From contig NZ_JACNMS010000001.1 of the NCBI RefSeq assembly GCF_020595125.1, positions 930,001 to 994,000 on the forward strand: a stretch of 64,000 nt of DNA, read 5' to 3'. Of the stretch, positions 46,746-56,674 are shown piece by piece. The notes under the pieces were generated by a model. It searched no databases, was not told the DNA's origin, and saw only the letters and a list, made by a program, of their open reading frames with translations. A program made the position numbers and the translations under genes. How positions within the stretch are numbered: position 1 is the first letter of the stretch; every line of letters starts with the position of its first letter. This DNA is from Jeotgalibacillus aurantiacus. Lineage in GTDB: Bacteria; Bacillota; Bacilli; Bacillales; Jeotgalibacillaceae.

Positions 46746-47363
46746 TTATTTTTTTGCCGTAATTACGAGATAACGGCGGGGTTCATTTCCTTCTGAATGT
46801 GTTTCGATATCACGTCTGCCTGATAGCGCACTGTGAATAATTTTCCGCTCAAAGGATGGCATCGGTTCAAGCTTGACCGGTTTTTTCGTCCGGACTGCCT
46901 GATGAGCCATTCTTTCAGCAAGCTGACTGAGCGTCACCCTTCTGCGCTCACGGTAATCCTCCGCATCTAAAACGATCGTGATAAATTGCGCTGAGTAGCG
47001 GTTGGCCACCAGCTGGGCAAGAGACTGCAGCGCATTAAGCGTTTGTCCTCTTTTGCCGATCAGCAGCGCAACTTTTTCACTTTCAAGCTTAAATGTGACC
47101 GTTTTTCCTTCACGCTGAATGGATGTTGTTACGTCCACACCCATATGTGCAGTCACGTCCTTCAGATAACGGTCCACTTCCTCAACCGCATCTTTTTTAC
47201 GGATGACCTGCACTTTTGCCGGGCGGGAGCCTATCCCTAAAAACCCTTTTTTTCCTTCGTCAAGCACATGAATGTCTGCCTGTTCCCTGGAAATGGCCAG
47301 TTTTACAAGTGCTTCAGCTACAGCCTCTTCCACGGTGGCACCTGTCAGTGTGATTTCATCCAC
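46746..47363 (-). CDS. jag: RNA-binding protein Jag/KhpB (SpoIIIJ-associated)
   Basis: 205 residues: Jag_N domain (1-50, TLTGATVEEAVAEAL and KGFLGIGSRPAKV), KH domain with LIGKRGQTLNALQSLAQL (about 106-123) and an R3H domain ending IIHSALSGRRDIETHSEGNEPRRYLVI. Partners KhpA in binding mRNA of cell-wall genes. GTG start eight bases after AGGGGG. Last gene of rpmH-rnpA-yidC-jag, 17 bp after yidC. Confidence 0.96.
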   Translation of the reverse strand: MDEITLTGATVEEAVAEALVKLAISREQADIHVLDEGKKGFLGIGSRPAKVQVIRKKDAVEEVDRYLKDVTAHMGVDVTTSIQREGKTVTFKLESEKVALLIGKRGQTLNALQSLAQLVANRYSAQFITIVLDAEDYRERRRVTLSQLAERMAHQAVRTKKPVKLEPMPSFERKIIHSALSGRRDIETHSEGNEPRRYLVITAKK

Positions 47364-47380
47364 AATCCGGTCCCCCTGTC

Positions 47381-48145
47381 TTATTGAACGGAACTCTCTG
47401 TCTTCTTGCTGCCAACTCCATTAATCAGGAGTGTCTGAACAATCATGAAGATGTTACCGACTACCCAGTAAAGAGATAGCGCCGATGGGAAGACAATCGC
47501 AAACACTGCGATCATTACCGGCATCAGGTATAGCATAATCTGCATTTGCGGATTCATACCTGCCGGATTTCCAGCCATCATAATTTTCTGCTGTAAATAT
47601 GTCGTTAAACCTGTAACAAGCGGCAGAATAAAGAACGGATCCGGCTCGCCAAGGTCAAACCATAAAAAGCTGTGGTTCGCAATTTCAGTTGTACGGACGA
47701 TTGCATGGTAGAATGCAATCAGAATCGGCATTTGTACAAGAAGCGGGAAACACCCTGCAAGCGGGTTAACTCCGTGCTTCTGGAACATCGCCATTGTTTC
47801 CTGCTGAAGCTTCTGTTGCGTTTGAGCATCTTTGGATGAATACTTTTCACGTAACTTCAACATTTCAGGCTGAATTTCCTGCATACGTTTCGTGTTTTTT
47901 GTCTGCTTAATCATTAATGGAAGTAAAACGAAACGGATTAAAAGTGTCACAAGGACAATCCCAAGTCCGTAGTTCTCATTAAAAAACTCAGCAAACGTGG
48001 TAATAAGCCAAGAAAGCGGATAAACGAAATAGCTATTCCAAATCCCTTCACTGTCGGATGTGATTGGCTGGTCAATTTCAGTACAGCCGGCTAAGAAAAC
48101 CGCCACAACCGCGATCATAAAGAAGGGAATCATTTTCTTCTTCAC
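47381..48145 (-). CDS. yidC: Membrane protein insertase YidC/OxaA (SpoIIIJ type)
   Basis: 254 residues, lipoprotein with lipobox FLAGC (Cys about 21) and five membrane helices; the insertase core shows [43 protein letters not shown] and [19 protein letters not shown]. Inserts membrane proteins with or without Sec. The start is a GTG at 48145, nine bases after GGGAGG; an in-frame extension upstream has no signal-peptide character. The highly similar sporulation paralogue cannot be distinguished except by this location next to jag. Confidence 0.95.
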   Translation of the reverse strand: MKKKMIPFFMIAVVAVFLAGCTEIDQPITSDSEGIWNSYFVYPLSWLITTFAEFFNENYGLGIVLVTLLIRFVLLPLMIKQTKNTKRMQEIQPEMLKLREKYSSKDAQTQQKLQQETMAMFQKHGVNPLAGCFPLLVQMPILIAFYHAIVRTTEIANHSFLWFDLGEPDPFFILPLVTGLTTYLQQKIMMAGNPAGMNPQMQIMLYLMPVMIAVFAIVFPSALSLYWVVGNIFMIVQTLLINGVGSKKTESSVQ

Positions 48146-48234
48146 TAATCTGTTCCTCCCTGTTTTTATCCTATAAATTATAATCTGCCAAACGTAATTG
48201 TAACACGTTTTCATTTCAATAGAACACTATGGCC

Positions 48235-48591
48235 CTATTTCTTCGTTTTTTCGACACGTAATACACGTGATTTTTTCATCACATGCATTAAACTGCTTTT
48301 CGTTTCATGAAAATTCAGGTCAGCAGCAGGCTTACGGGCAATCACGATGTAATCATGATGCGGATCCAGCTCCTCAGACAATTCATAAAAAGCCTGACGG
48401 ATATAGCGCTTCACCTGATTACGTACGACCGCATTTCCAACCTTTTTACTGACAGACAACCCGAGACGAAAAACAGCCTGTTCCTTTTTTTGCAGCCGGT
48501 AAAGAACAAACTGGCGGTTCGCCATGGATGTTCCTTTCCTGAAAACCTGCTGAAACTCCGGATTTTTTTTAATACGCTGCTCTTTTTTCAT
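48235..48591 (-). CDS. rnpA: Ribonuclease P protein component
   Basis: 118 residues. Starts [20 protein letters not shown] and has the RNR-type motif [27 protein letters not shown] (given here in overlapping pieces near residues 48-72). Assists the catalytic RNA in tRNA 5' processing. The ATG at 48591 follows AAGGGTGTTCTG; an upstream in-frame ATG overlaps that site. A stem-loop lies between rpmH and rnpA. Confidence 0.96.
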   Translation of the reverse strand: MKKEQRIKKNPEFQQVFRKGTSMANRQFVLYRLQKKEQAVFRLGLSVSKKVGNAVVRNQVKRYIRQAFYELSEELDPHHDYIVIARKPAADLNFHETKSSLMHVMKKSRVLRVEKTKK

Positions 48592-48632
48592 CAGAACACC
48601 CTTCAATTTCGTCAGTCATTTCATTTTATAAG

Positions 48633-48666
48633 TGAAAAAAGACCACTGAGTGGAATCAGTGGTCTT
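48633..48666 (-). terminator. Attenuating terminator between rpmH and rnpA
   Basis: AAGACCACTGA (48639-48649) pairs with TCAGTGGTCTT (48656-48666) around 6 nt; on the minus strand it is followed by TTTTTTCAC. It begins at the rpmH stop codon and would make rpmH transcript far more abundant than rnpA transcript. Confidence 0.85.
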
Positions 48667-48799
48667 AAGCAGACAATACTTTACGTCCACGCTGACGGCG
48701 GCGGGCAAGAACTTTACGTCCATTTTTCGTGCTCATACGCGCGCGGAAACCGTGTACTTTACTTCTCTTACGCTTATTTGGCTGGAATGTACGTTTCAT
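48665..48799 (-). CDS. rpmH: 50S ribosomal protein L34
   Basis: 44 residues, nearly invariant sequence: [42 protein letters not shown]. Start preceded by GGAGGTGTCTTAC. First gene of the leftward rpmH-rnpA-yidC-jag group that borders oriC. Found by direct translation because it is too short for usual cut-offs. Confidence 0.98.
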   Translation of the reverse strand: MKRTFQPNKRKRSKVHGFRARMSTKNGRKVLARRRQRGRKVLSA

Positions 48800-48959
48800 G
48801 TAAGACACCTCCTAAAAGATCATTTAATTATATGATCATACTTCCAGAAATACCTGGTTCATTCTATCGATGACAATCATCAACTATCTATGCTCATTTC
48901 ATGCAACCACTATATCATAGCAAAAACCCACCAAGCATTCAATAGCCAATTTAAAAATC

Positions 48960-49105
48960 GAAAAAACTGGCGTATGCAGGGAAAAAAGACAAGAAGGCGA
49001 AGGGCGAGTAAACTCGCCTCTCACCTTCTTGTCTTTTTTCCCTGCTTTTCAGCTCCGCTGAAAAGCGGTTGAACCAGAGGTTCAACCGAATACGCCAGTT
49101 TTTTC
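48960..49105. repeat. 146-bp perfect DNA cloverleaf between rpmH and dnaA
   Basis: Closing stem: GAAAAAACTGGCGTAT (48960-48975) with ATACGCCAGTTTTTTC (49090-49105), 16 bp perfect. Arm 1: 22 perfect bp (48976-48997 with 49024-49045) plus an inner 6-bp GGCGAG/CTCGCC hairpin. Arm 2: TTTTCAGC (49046-49053) with GCTGAAAA (49057-49064), loop TCC. Arm 3: CGGTTGAACC (49066-49075) with GGTTCAACCG (49079-49088), loop AGA. Only G65 and A89 (49065, 49089) are unpaired at the junction. No sensible reading frame. Confidence 0.9.
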
Positions 49106-49191
49106 TTTCACACACTTCCTTATATAAACAATAAACGAAACAATTCTCTTCCACATCGATTCCTCACACGCTATTTCAATGCGCCACCCCC

Positions 49192-49247
49192 GCCGAGGTT
49201 GTGAACATCTGATCCGCGCAAGCAGATCAGATGTTCACAGCCTCGGC
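49192..49247. repeat. 56-bp hairpin near oriC
   Basis: GCCGAGGTTGTGAACATCTGATC (written as 49192-49214) pairs with 49225-49247 at 22 of 23 positions around a 10-nt loop CGCGCAAGCA. It lies 86 bp from the cloverleaf and has no terminator-like tail adjacent to a gene end. Confidence 0.85.
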
Positions 49248-49400
49248 AAAACCACTCCGCTTCCTCCAACAAACCCGCTCACCAAAAACAATCTTCAACC
49301 ACTCAGCAAAAACATCTCACGAATCATTCACTCAACCAAAAAACCAATGCATAACCCACACCCCAAAAATAATCCTTCTCCAAATCTCTCAACCTGTGAA
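49248..49400. other. G-poor, strongly strand-asymmetric tract next to oriC
   Basis: About 150 bp on the plus strand are made mostly of A and C with very few G (for example CAACCAAAAAACCAATGC, ACCCACACCCCAAAAAT). No gene is credible. It directly precedes the DnaA-box array. Confidence 0.7.
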
Positions 49401-49433
49401 TAACTCATTTCCTCAAAAATCCTCACAAAAAAA

Positions 49434-49667
49434 TTATCCACAACGCTTATCGACACGTTTTTCACAGACAAACAGTCTGTGGACAAATAAAATCCACTTA
49501 TCTAAAGGGTTGTGGATAAACAATACGAACCATTGCACCAACAAGCATTATCTGATATTATAGTTGTGTTTTCACTCTGAATAACTTATTCTATCGAAAA
49601 ACATTATCCACAGATGTGGATAGTCTGTGGATAAACTATTTCACATGCATGGAAAAAGTTGTCCACA
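49434..49667. promoter_or_regulatory. oriC: oriC part 1: DnaA-box array upstream of dnaA
   Basis: Perfect boxes TTATCCACA at 49434 and 49604 and perfect inverted boxes TGTGGATAA at 49511 and 49626; one-mismatch boxes TGTGGACAA (49478), TGTGGATAG (49615) and TTGTCCACA (49659). This corresponds to the incA/incB clusters of B. subtilis, which also regulate dnaA transcription. Confidence 0.93.
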
Positions 49668-49797
49668 ACCATTGAATGGTGTCGATAACCCTCGAATCCA
49701 CCATTTTCGGCTATTCAGAAAAATGTATATATATAAATCTTATGAAACGGGAATGTTTTTCTCGAAAAATATTATAGAAAAGGAGGGGGCATTCAGT

Positions 49798-51144
49798 TTG
49801 GAAAATATCACGGATTTATGGAACCGGGCACTGCAGGATATGGAGAAAAAGATCAGTAAACCGAGCTTTGAAACCTGGCTTAAGTCAACAAAAGCTTTTT
49901 CTCTTAAACGGAACGTTTTAACCGTCACAGCGCCTAATGAATTCGCCCGGGACTGGCTTGAAGGGAACTACACGCAATTAATTGTCGGTGTCATAAAGGA
50001 AATAACCGGGGAAGAGCTGACGATCAAGTTCATTATTCCTCAAAATCAGGACGAAGATGATTTCGCTTTGGCTGCACCCCCAAGAAAGCCCGTCGTTGAC
50101 GATGACCAGCAGGAATGGTCTAAGAGCATGCTGAATCCGAAGTACACCTTTGACACCTTTGTCATCGGATCCGGTAATCGCTTCGCGCACGCTGCTTCAC
50201 TTGCTGTAGCGGAAGCACCGGCAAAAGCTTATAACCCGTTATTTATTTACGGGGGAGTAGGACTTGGCAAAACGCACTTAATGCATGCGATCGGCCATTA
50301 TGTGCTTGAACATAACGCATCTGCTAAGGTTGTTTACTTATCTTCTGAGAAATTCACCAATGAATTTATTAATTCAATCCGTGATAACAAAGCGGTTGAT
50401 TTCCGCAATAAGTACCGGAACGTAGATGTGCTGTTAATTGATGATATTCAATTTTTAGCCGGGAAAGAACAGACGCAAGAGGAATTTTTCCATACTTTTA
50501 ATACTTTACATGAAGAAAGTAAACAGATCGTAATCTCAAGCGACCGGCCGCCTAAAGAGATTCCGACACTGGAGGACCGTCTGCGTTCACGTTTTGAGTG
50601 GGGGCTGATCACGGACATCACACCGCCTGATCTTGAAACAAGAATCGCCATTCTCCGCAAAAAGGCGAAGGCAGAGGGACTTGATATTCCAAATGAAGCG
50701 ATGCTGTATATCGCCAACCAGATTGACTCCAATATCCGTGAGCTTGAAGGGGCGCTGATTCGCGTTGTGGCTTATTCTTCATTAGTCAGCAAGGACATTA
50801 ATGCAGACCTGGCAGCTGAAGCACTGAAGGATATTATGCCAAGCTCCAAGCCGAAAGTGATTACGATCATGGACATTCAAAAAACCGTGGGAGAGCATTT
50901 CAGCGTAAAGCTTGAGGATTTCAAAGCGAAAAAACGGACAAAAACCGTCGCATTTCCAAGGCAGATCGCGATGTATCTGTCGCGTGAGATGACAGACTTC
51001 TCTTTACCGAAGATCGGGGAAGAATTCGGAGGGCGTGATCATACAACGGTTATACATGCCCACGAAAAAATTTCAAAACTGCTCGCAACAGACGAATCTT
51101 TAAAGCAGGAATTGAAGGATATTAAAGCCGAACTGCAAAAGTAG
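49798..51144 (+). CDS. dnaA: Chromosomal replication initiator DnaA
   Basis: 448 residues. Domain I (1-85) starts [17 protein letters not shown]; domain II linker about 86-112; AAA+ domain III with Walker [10 protein letters not shown] (152-160), Walker [10 protein letters not shown] (about 214-222) and RLRSRFEWG; domain IV with the DnaA signature [11 protein letters not shown] (about 400-410) that reads DnaA boxes. The start is a TTG (49798) eight bases after AGGAGGGGG, giving the expected N-terminus; upstream in-frame ATGs run through the DnaA boxes and are rejected. Confidence 0.97.
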   Translation: MENITDLWNRALQDMEKKISKPSFETWLKSTKAFSLKRNVLTVTAPNEFARDWLEGNYTQLIVGVIKEITGEELTIKFIIPQNQDEDDFALAAPPRKPVVDDDQQEWSKSMLNPKYTFDTFVIGSGNRFAHAASLAVAEAPAKAYNPLFIYGGVGLGKTHLMHAIGHYVLEHNASAKVVYLSSEKFTNEFINSIRDNKAVDFRNKYRNVDVLLIDDIQFLAGKEQTQEEFFHTFNTLHEESKQIVISSDRPPKEIPTLEDRLRSRFEWGLITDITPPDLETRIAILRKKAKAEGLDIPNEAMLYIANQIDSNIRELEGALIRVVAYSSLVSKDINADLAAEALKDIMPSSKPKVITIMDIQKTVGEHFSVKLEDFKAKKRTKTVAFPRQIAMYLSREMTDFSLPKIGEEFGGRDHTTVIHAHEKISKLLATDESLKQELKDIKAELQK

Positions 51145-51156
51145 GGAAATAACCGC

Positions 51157-51303
51157 TGTGTATAAGTGACAAAATCCGTGCACGTTCGACCACATTCTAT
51201 TCACATGCGGATAACACGTCATGTCAGTCATTAACAGACATATCCACATATCCACAGCCCCTACTATTATTACTAAGTTTATTTAAAAATATTTATTATA
51301 TAA
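51157..51303. promoter_or_regulatory. oriC: oriC part 2: DnaA boxes, DnaA-trios and unwinding element between dnaA and dnaN
   Basis: Boxes TGTGTATAA (51157) and TGCGGATAA (51206), then two tandem ATATCCACA (51240, 51248). Directly after them come a short GC stretch (GCCCC) and CTACTATTATTACTAAG (51261-51277), which reads as consecutive DnaA-trios (CTA CTA TTA TTA CTA), then about 30 bp almost only A/T (51278-51303). This is the order described for the B. subtilis basal unwinding system. Confidence 0.85.
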
Positions 51304-51341
51304 CTCGCAGCAAACTTGCGAAGAGTTGGAGGATATCTTAC

Positions 51342-52478
51342 ATGAAATTTCAGATTCAGCGTGATCGTCTTGTTGATGGCGTTAATGATGTCATCAAAGC
51401 GGTCTCATCCAGAACAGCGATTCCGATTTTGAGCGGAATTAAAATTACAGCTCACGAGGAAGGAATTACACTGACTGGAAGTGATTCAGATATTTCGATT
51501 GAATCGTTTATTCCAAAAGAAGAAGATGGTAAGGAAATCGTTCATGTTGAAGAAACAGGGGGCATTGTCCTTCAGGCCAGATTTTTTGAAAGCATCGTGA
51601 AAAAGCTGCCGCTTGATACAGTGGAAATTGAAGTCCACTCACACCTGCAAACCGTGATCCGCTCAGGAAAATCGGAATTCAACTTAAACGGCCAGGATGT
51701 AAGAGAATATCCGCATCTTCCGGAAATTGAGGAAGACAGCGTACTGAAAATCCCGACAAACCTTTTAAAAACGATTATTCGTCAGACGGTGTTCGCAGTG
51801 TCCACCTCAGAAACACGCCCTATCTTGACAGGTGTAAACTGGACGGTGGAAGACGGTACTTTAAACTGTGTTGCAACAGATTCCCATCGTCTGGCCATGC
51901 GTAAAGCACCGGTCAGCGGAGGAAACGGCGAGCCATACAAAGCCGTTATTCCGGGTAAAAGTCTAAATGAACTGAACAAAATTCTTGAAGATACAGCAGA
52001 TGAAACAGAAATCGTCATGACAGAGAACCAGGTGCTGTTCCGCTCCAAGCACGTACTGTTCTTTTCAAGACTGCTTGAAGGAAATTATCCTGATACGTCA
52101 AGACTCGTTCCGTCTGAAAGCAAAACGTCGATGACTGTTGGCGGAAAAGAATTTTTACAGGCGATCGACCGTGCTTCCTTGTTAGCACGTGAAGAACGCA
52201 ACAATGTCGTGAAGCTGTTGATCAGTGAAGACGGTAATGTTCAGATTTCATCTAACACTCCTGAAATCGGGAAGGTTGTTGAGGAAATCCAGAGTGATGA
52301 AACAACTGGTGAAGCGCTGACGATTTCATTCAGTGCGAAATACATGATGGATGCGTTAAAGGTGCTTGAAGGTACAGAAACGAATATCCAGTTTACCGGT
52401 GCGATGAGACCATTCGTTCTTCGCCCGACAGCAGATGACAGCATTCTTCAGCTGATCACACCTGTTCGTACGTACTAA
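51342..52478 (+). CDS. dnaN: DNA polymerase III beta subunit (sliding clamp)
   Basis: 378 residues, standard size, three similar clamp domains. Begins MKFQIQRDRLVDGVNDVIKA; further landmarks ATDSHRLAMRK (about 184-194) and the C-terminal MRPFVLRPTADDSILQLITPVRTY, where the hydrophobic partner-binding pocket is completed. Start preceded by GGAGGATATCTTAC. Followed by a terminator, so yaaA-recF-remB-gyrB probably start from their own promoter. Confidence 0.98.
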   Translation: MKFQIQRDRLVDGVNDVIKAVSSRTAIPILSGIKITAHEEGITLTGSDSDISIESFIPKEEDGKEIVHVEETGGIVLQARFFESIVKKLPLDTVEIEVHSHLQTVIRSGKSEFNLNGQDVREYPHLPEIEEDSVLKIPTNLLKTIIRQTVFAVSTSETRPILTGVNWTVEDGTLNCVATDSHRLAMRKAPVSGGNGEPYKAVIPGKSLNELNKILEDTADETEIVMTENQVLFRSKHVLFFSRLLEGNYPDTSRLVPSESKTSMTVGGKEFLQAIDRASLLAREERNNVVKLLISEDGNVQISSNTPEIGKVVEEIQSDETTGEALTISFSAKYMMDALKVLEGTETNIQFTGAMRPFVLRPTADDSILQLITPVRTY

Positions 52479-52496
52479 TGTCAGTGATTCATTGAA

Positions 52497-52545
52497 AGAC
52501 TGAAACACAGCCGCTCAATTTGGCGGGATGTGTTTCAGTTTTTTG
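52497..52545 (+). terminator. Intrinsic terminator after dnaN
   Basis: ACTGAAACACA at the left and TGTGTTTCAGT at the right close a long GC-containing loop, followed by TTTTTTG. Confidence 0.8.
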
Positions 52546-52590
52546 TTTTAGTGAAGGCCGGATGGGGAAGAGGATTTTTCATTTTGGGGA

Positions 52591-52776
52591 ACGTTACAAT
52601 TCCTGAGTGGAACGATACAAATCTATCGCCGTAGTGATACAATTAACAGACCAAACAGAACAATTCACCTGCTATCTGCAGCAAACGATACAATAAAATG
52701 CTGAAACAGTACGAAAAAATGTTGAAACGATACAATTATTTTCTGAATCGAGTCAATCACTCACCCAAACAGTACA
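52591..52776. repeat. 21-bp-period intergenic array, core AACGATACAATT
   Basis: Core words ACGTTACA (52591), ACGATACA (52612), GTGATACA (52634), ACAGAACA (52655), then ACGATACA (52685), ACAGTACG (52706), ACGATACA (52727), ATCGAGTC (52747/8) and ACAGTACA (52769): spacings 21, 22, 21, one break, then 21, 21, 21, 21. It is the only such array to the right of oriC. No gene between dnaN and yaaA. Confidence 0.8.
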
Positions 52777-52917
52777 TTTCTAAAAAAATCAACCGCCTCC
52801 CAAAATTCGACGCCACCCCCATCCTTTACAATCATTACAACTCCATGTTTTCTTTGTTTTCGCGTACCCGTTAAGGTAAAATAAAAGGATAAGTCAATAA
52901 GAAAGAAGTGAACGGAC

Positions 52918-53139
52918 ATGAGTGAAAAAATCACGATCCAGACCGAATATATTACCCTCGGTCAATTTTTAAAGCTTGCGAACATTATCCAGAGTGGCGG
53001 GATGGCCAAATGGTTTTTAAGTGAGCATGAAATTTTTATTAACAAGGAACAGGACCAGCGCAGAGGACGTAAGCTGCGCGATGGCGATGAAATATATATT
53101 CCGGAAGTCGGCACTTATACGGTGAAGTCGGAAGGGTAG
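52918..53139 (+). CDS. yaaA: S4-domain RNA-binding protein YaaA (RlbA)
   Basis: 73 residues with the S4 fold: [30 protein letters not shown]-type segment ([15 protein letters not shown]) and RDGDEIYIP. Conserved between dnaN and recF; implicated in ribosome assembly in B. subtilis. The start ATG has only a weak site (GAAGTGAACGGAC). Confidence 0.93.
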   Translation: MSEKITIQTEYITLGQFLKLANIIQSGGMAKWFLSEHEIFINKEQDQRRGRKLRDGDEIYIPEVGTYTVKSEG

Positions 53140-53153
53140 AAGGATGTTCATGC

Positions 53154-54281
53154 ATGCACATTGAGGAGCTCGAGCTTTCGCATTATCGAAATTACGAAAA
53201 AATGACCCTGACCTTTGATAATAATGTCAATGTGATCCTCGGAGAGAACGCTCAGGGCAAGACAAACGTCATGGAGTCCATTTTTGTCCTGGCGATGGCA
53301 AAATCCCATAGAACGTCAAATGACAAAGATTTAATACAATGGGATGAGGAATATGCTAAAATAAAAGGTAGAGTGATGAAGCAGCACGGTGCTCTTCCCC
53401 TGGAACTGATCATTTCAAAAAAAGGGAAGAAAGCAAAAGTCAATCACCTTGAACAATCAAAACTCAGCCGCTATGTCGGCCATATGAATGTTGTGATGTT
53501 TGCGCCCGAAGATCTCCACCTCGTGAAGGGGAGCCCTCAAGTAAGGCGTCGTTTTATTGATATGGAGATTGGACAGGTTTCAGCGGTCTATCTGCACGAC
53601 AGCAGTCTTTACCAGAAGATTCTCCAGCAGCGAAACCATTATTTAAAGCAGCTTCAGACGCAGCGCCAAAAGGATCAGACGATGCTTGATGTGCTGACGG
53701 ATCAGTTTATTGAGATGGCTGCTAAAATTGTGGTGCGCCGCTTTCATTATTTGAAGCTTTTGCAGGAATGGGCTGAACCGATCCATAAAGGGATTTCAAG
53801 AGGACTTGAAACACTTGAAGTGGTGTACAAGCCTTCGATTCCTGTTGATTCAGGCGTCTCCCATCAAGAGGTTGAAGATGCGTTCAGGGAAAAGTTTGAA
53901 GGATTGCGAAAGCGCGAGATTGAGCGGGGAGTCACCTTAGTCGGTCCGCACCGGGATGATTTACAGTTTCTTGTAAATGGTCACGATGTTCAGACGTTTG
54001 GCTCACAGGGTCAGCAAAGAACGACGGCGCTCTCCATTAAGCTTGCTGAAATAGAGCTGATCCATTCGGAAATCGGTGAATATCCGATTCTTTTGCTTGA
54101 TGATGTGCTGTCTGAGCTTGACGATTACCGTCAGTCACATCTTTTAAATACGATTCAGGGCAAGGTCCAGACCTTTGTCACGACAACGAGTGTCGAAGGG
54201 ATTGATCATGAGACCCTGAACGAGGCCACTACATTTATTGTTGAGCAGGGCAGCATTGTAAAGAAATCAAAAGGGGGCTGA
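53154..54281 (+). CDS. recF: DNA replication and repair protein RecF
   Basis: 375 residues, SMC-like ATPase that loads RecA at gaps. Walker [10 protein letters not shown] (about 31-39), ABC-type signature [18 protein letters not shown]-like segment [15 protein letters not shown] near 282, Walker [14 protein letters not shown] near 305. Start [14 protein letters not shown] with AAGGA upstream; a nearby ATG is out of frame and hits a stop at once. 14 bp after yaaA. Confidence 0.97.
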   Translation: MHIEELELSHYRNYEKMTLTFDNNVNVILGENAQGKTNVMESIFVLAMAKSHRTSNDKDLIQWDEEYAKIKGRVMKQHGALPLELIISKKGKKAKVNHLEQSKLSRYVGHMNVVMFAPEDLHLVKGSPQVRRRFIDMEIGQVSAVYLHDSSLYQKILQQRNHYLKQLQTQRQKDQTMLDVLTDQFIEMAAKIVVRRFHYLKLLQEWAEPIHKGISRGLETLEVVYKPSIPVDSGVSHQEVEDAFREKFEGLRKREIERGVTLVGPHRDDLQFLVNGHDVQTFGSQGQQRTTALSIKLAEIELIHSEIGEYPILLLDDVLSELDDYRQSHLLNTIQGKVQTFVTTTSVEGIDHETLNEATTFIVEQGSIVKKSKGG

Positions 54282-54286
54282 CCCAG

Positions 54287-54541
54287 GTGTATGTGCATAT
54301 TGGGGAAGACGCAATGGTAAGAATGAATGACATCGTGGCGATAATGGATGTACAGGCGGCAGAGGGTTCGCTCATTATGGAGCAGTTTATGAAAGACAAC
54401 GAAAACGGTATCGTTGATCTCTGTCAGTCTGCCTGTAAAGCCATTGTTATTACTGATTTCAAGGTTTATTTATCGCCATTGTCATCAGCAACCCTTAAAA
54501 AAAGAGCGGAAAAAATGAGCAGACCGTATAACCGGTCCTAA
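54287..54541 (+). CDS. remB: Extracellular matrix regulator RemB (YaaB)
   Basis: 84 residues from a GTG start, 5 bp after recF, with AAGGGGG upstream. Matches the DUF370-type RemA/RemB family: YVHIGEDAMVRMNDIVAIMD and SACKAIVITDFKVYLSPLSSATLKKR. In B. subtilis RemA and RemB activate biofilm matrix genes; the family binds DNA as large rings. Confidence 0.9.
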   Translation: MYVHIGEDAMVRMNDIVAIMDVQAAEGSLIMEQFMKDNENGIVDLCQSACKAIVITDFKVYLSPLSSATLKKRAEKMSRPYNRS

Positions 54542-54561
54542 GTAATAGAAAGTGCAGGTGA

Positions 54562-56508
<1,947 letters not shown>

Positions 56509-56518
56509 CAGGTGGATA

Positions 56519-56555
56519 GAAGAGAGGGATAGGCATCTGTTCTATCCCTTCTTAC
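56519..56555 (+). terminator. Stem-loop between gyrB and gyrA
   Basis: AGGGATAG pairs with CTATCCCT around 9 nt, extendable by flanking GAAG/CTTC pairs; only a weak T-rich tail. It may attenuate read-through into gyrA, which has its own strong ribosome-binding site 120 bp on. Confidence 0.5.
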
Positions 56556-56674
56556 TGTTTTAAAGAAAAAACAGCAGATCAGCCGGCATGATCGTAATCA
56601 GCGGAGGATCTGTCTGAATGATGCAAAGCCGTTGATTAACCGGGCTTTTCTCTTATAAGGAGGTTTTTGTTGTT

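Noticed and set aside
48951-49403. Coding frames through the cloverleaf and hairpin region
   Set aside because: Composition is dictated by inverted repeats and the G-poor tract; no ribosome-binding site and no family resemblance.
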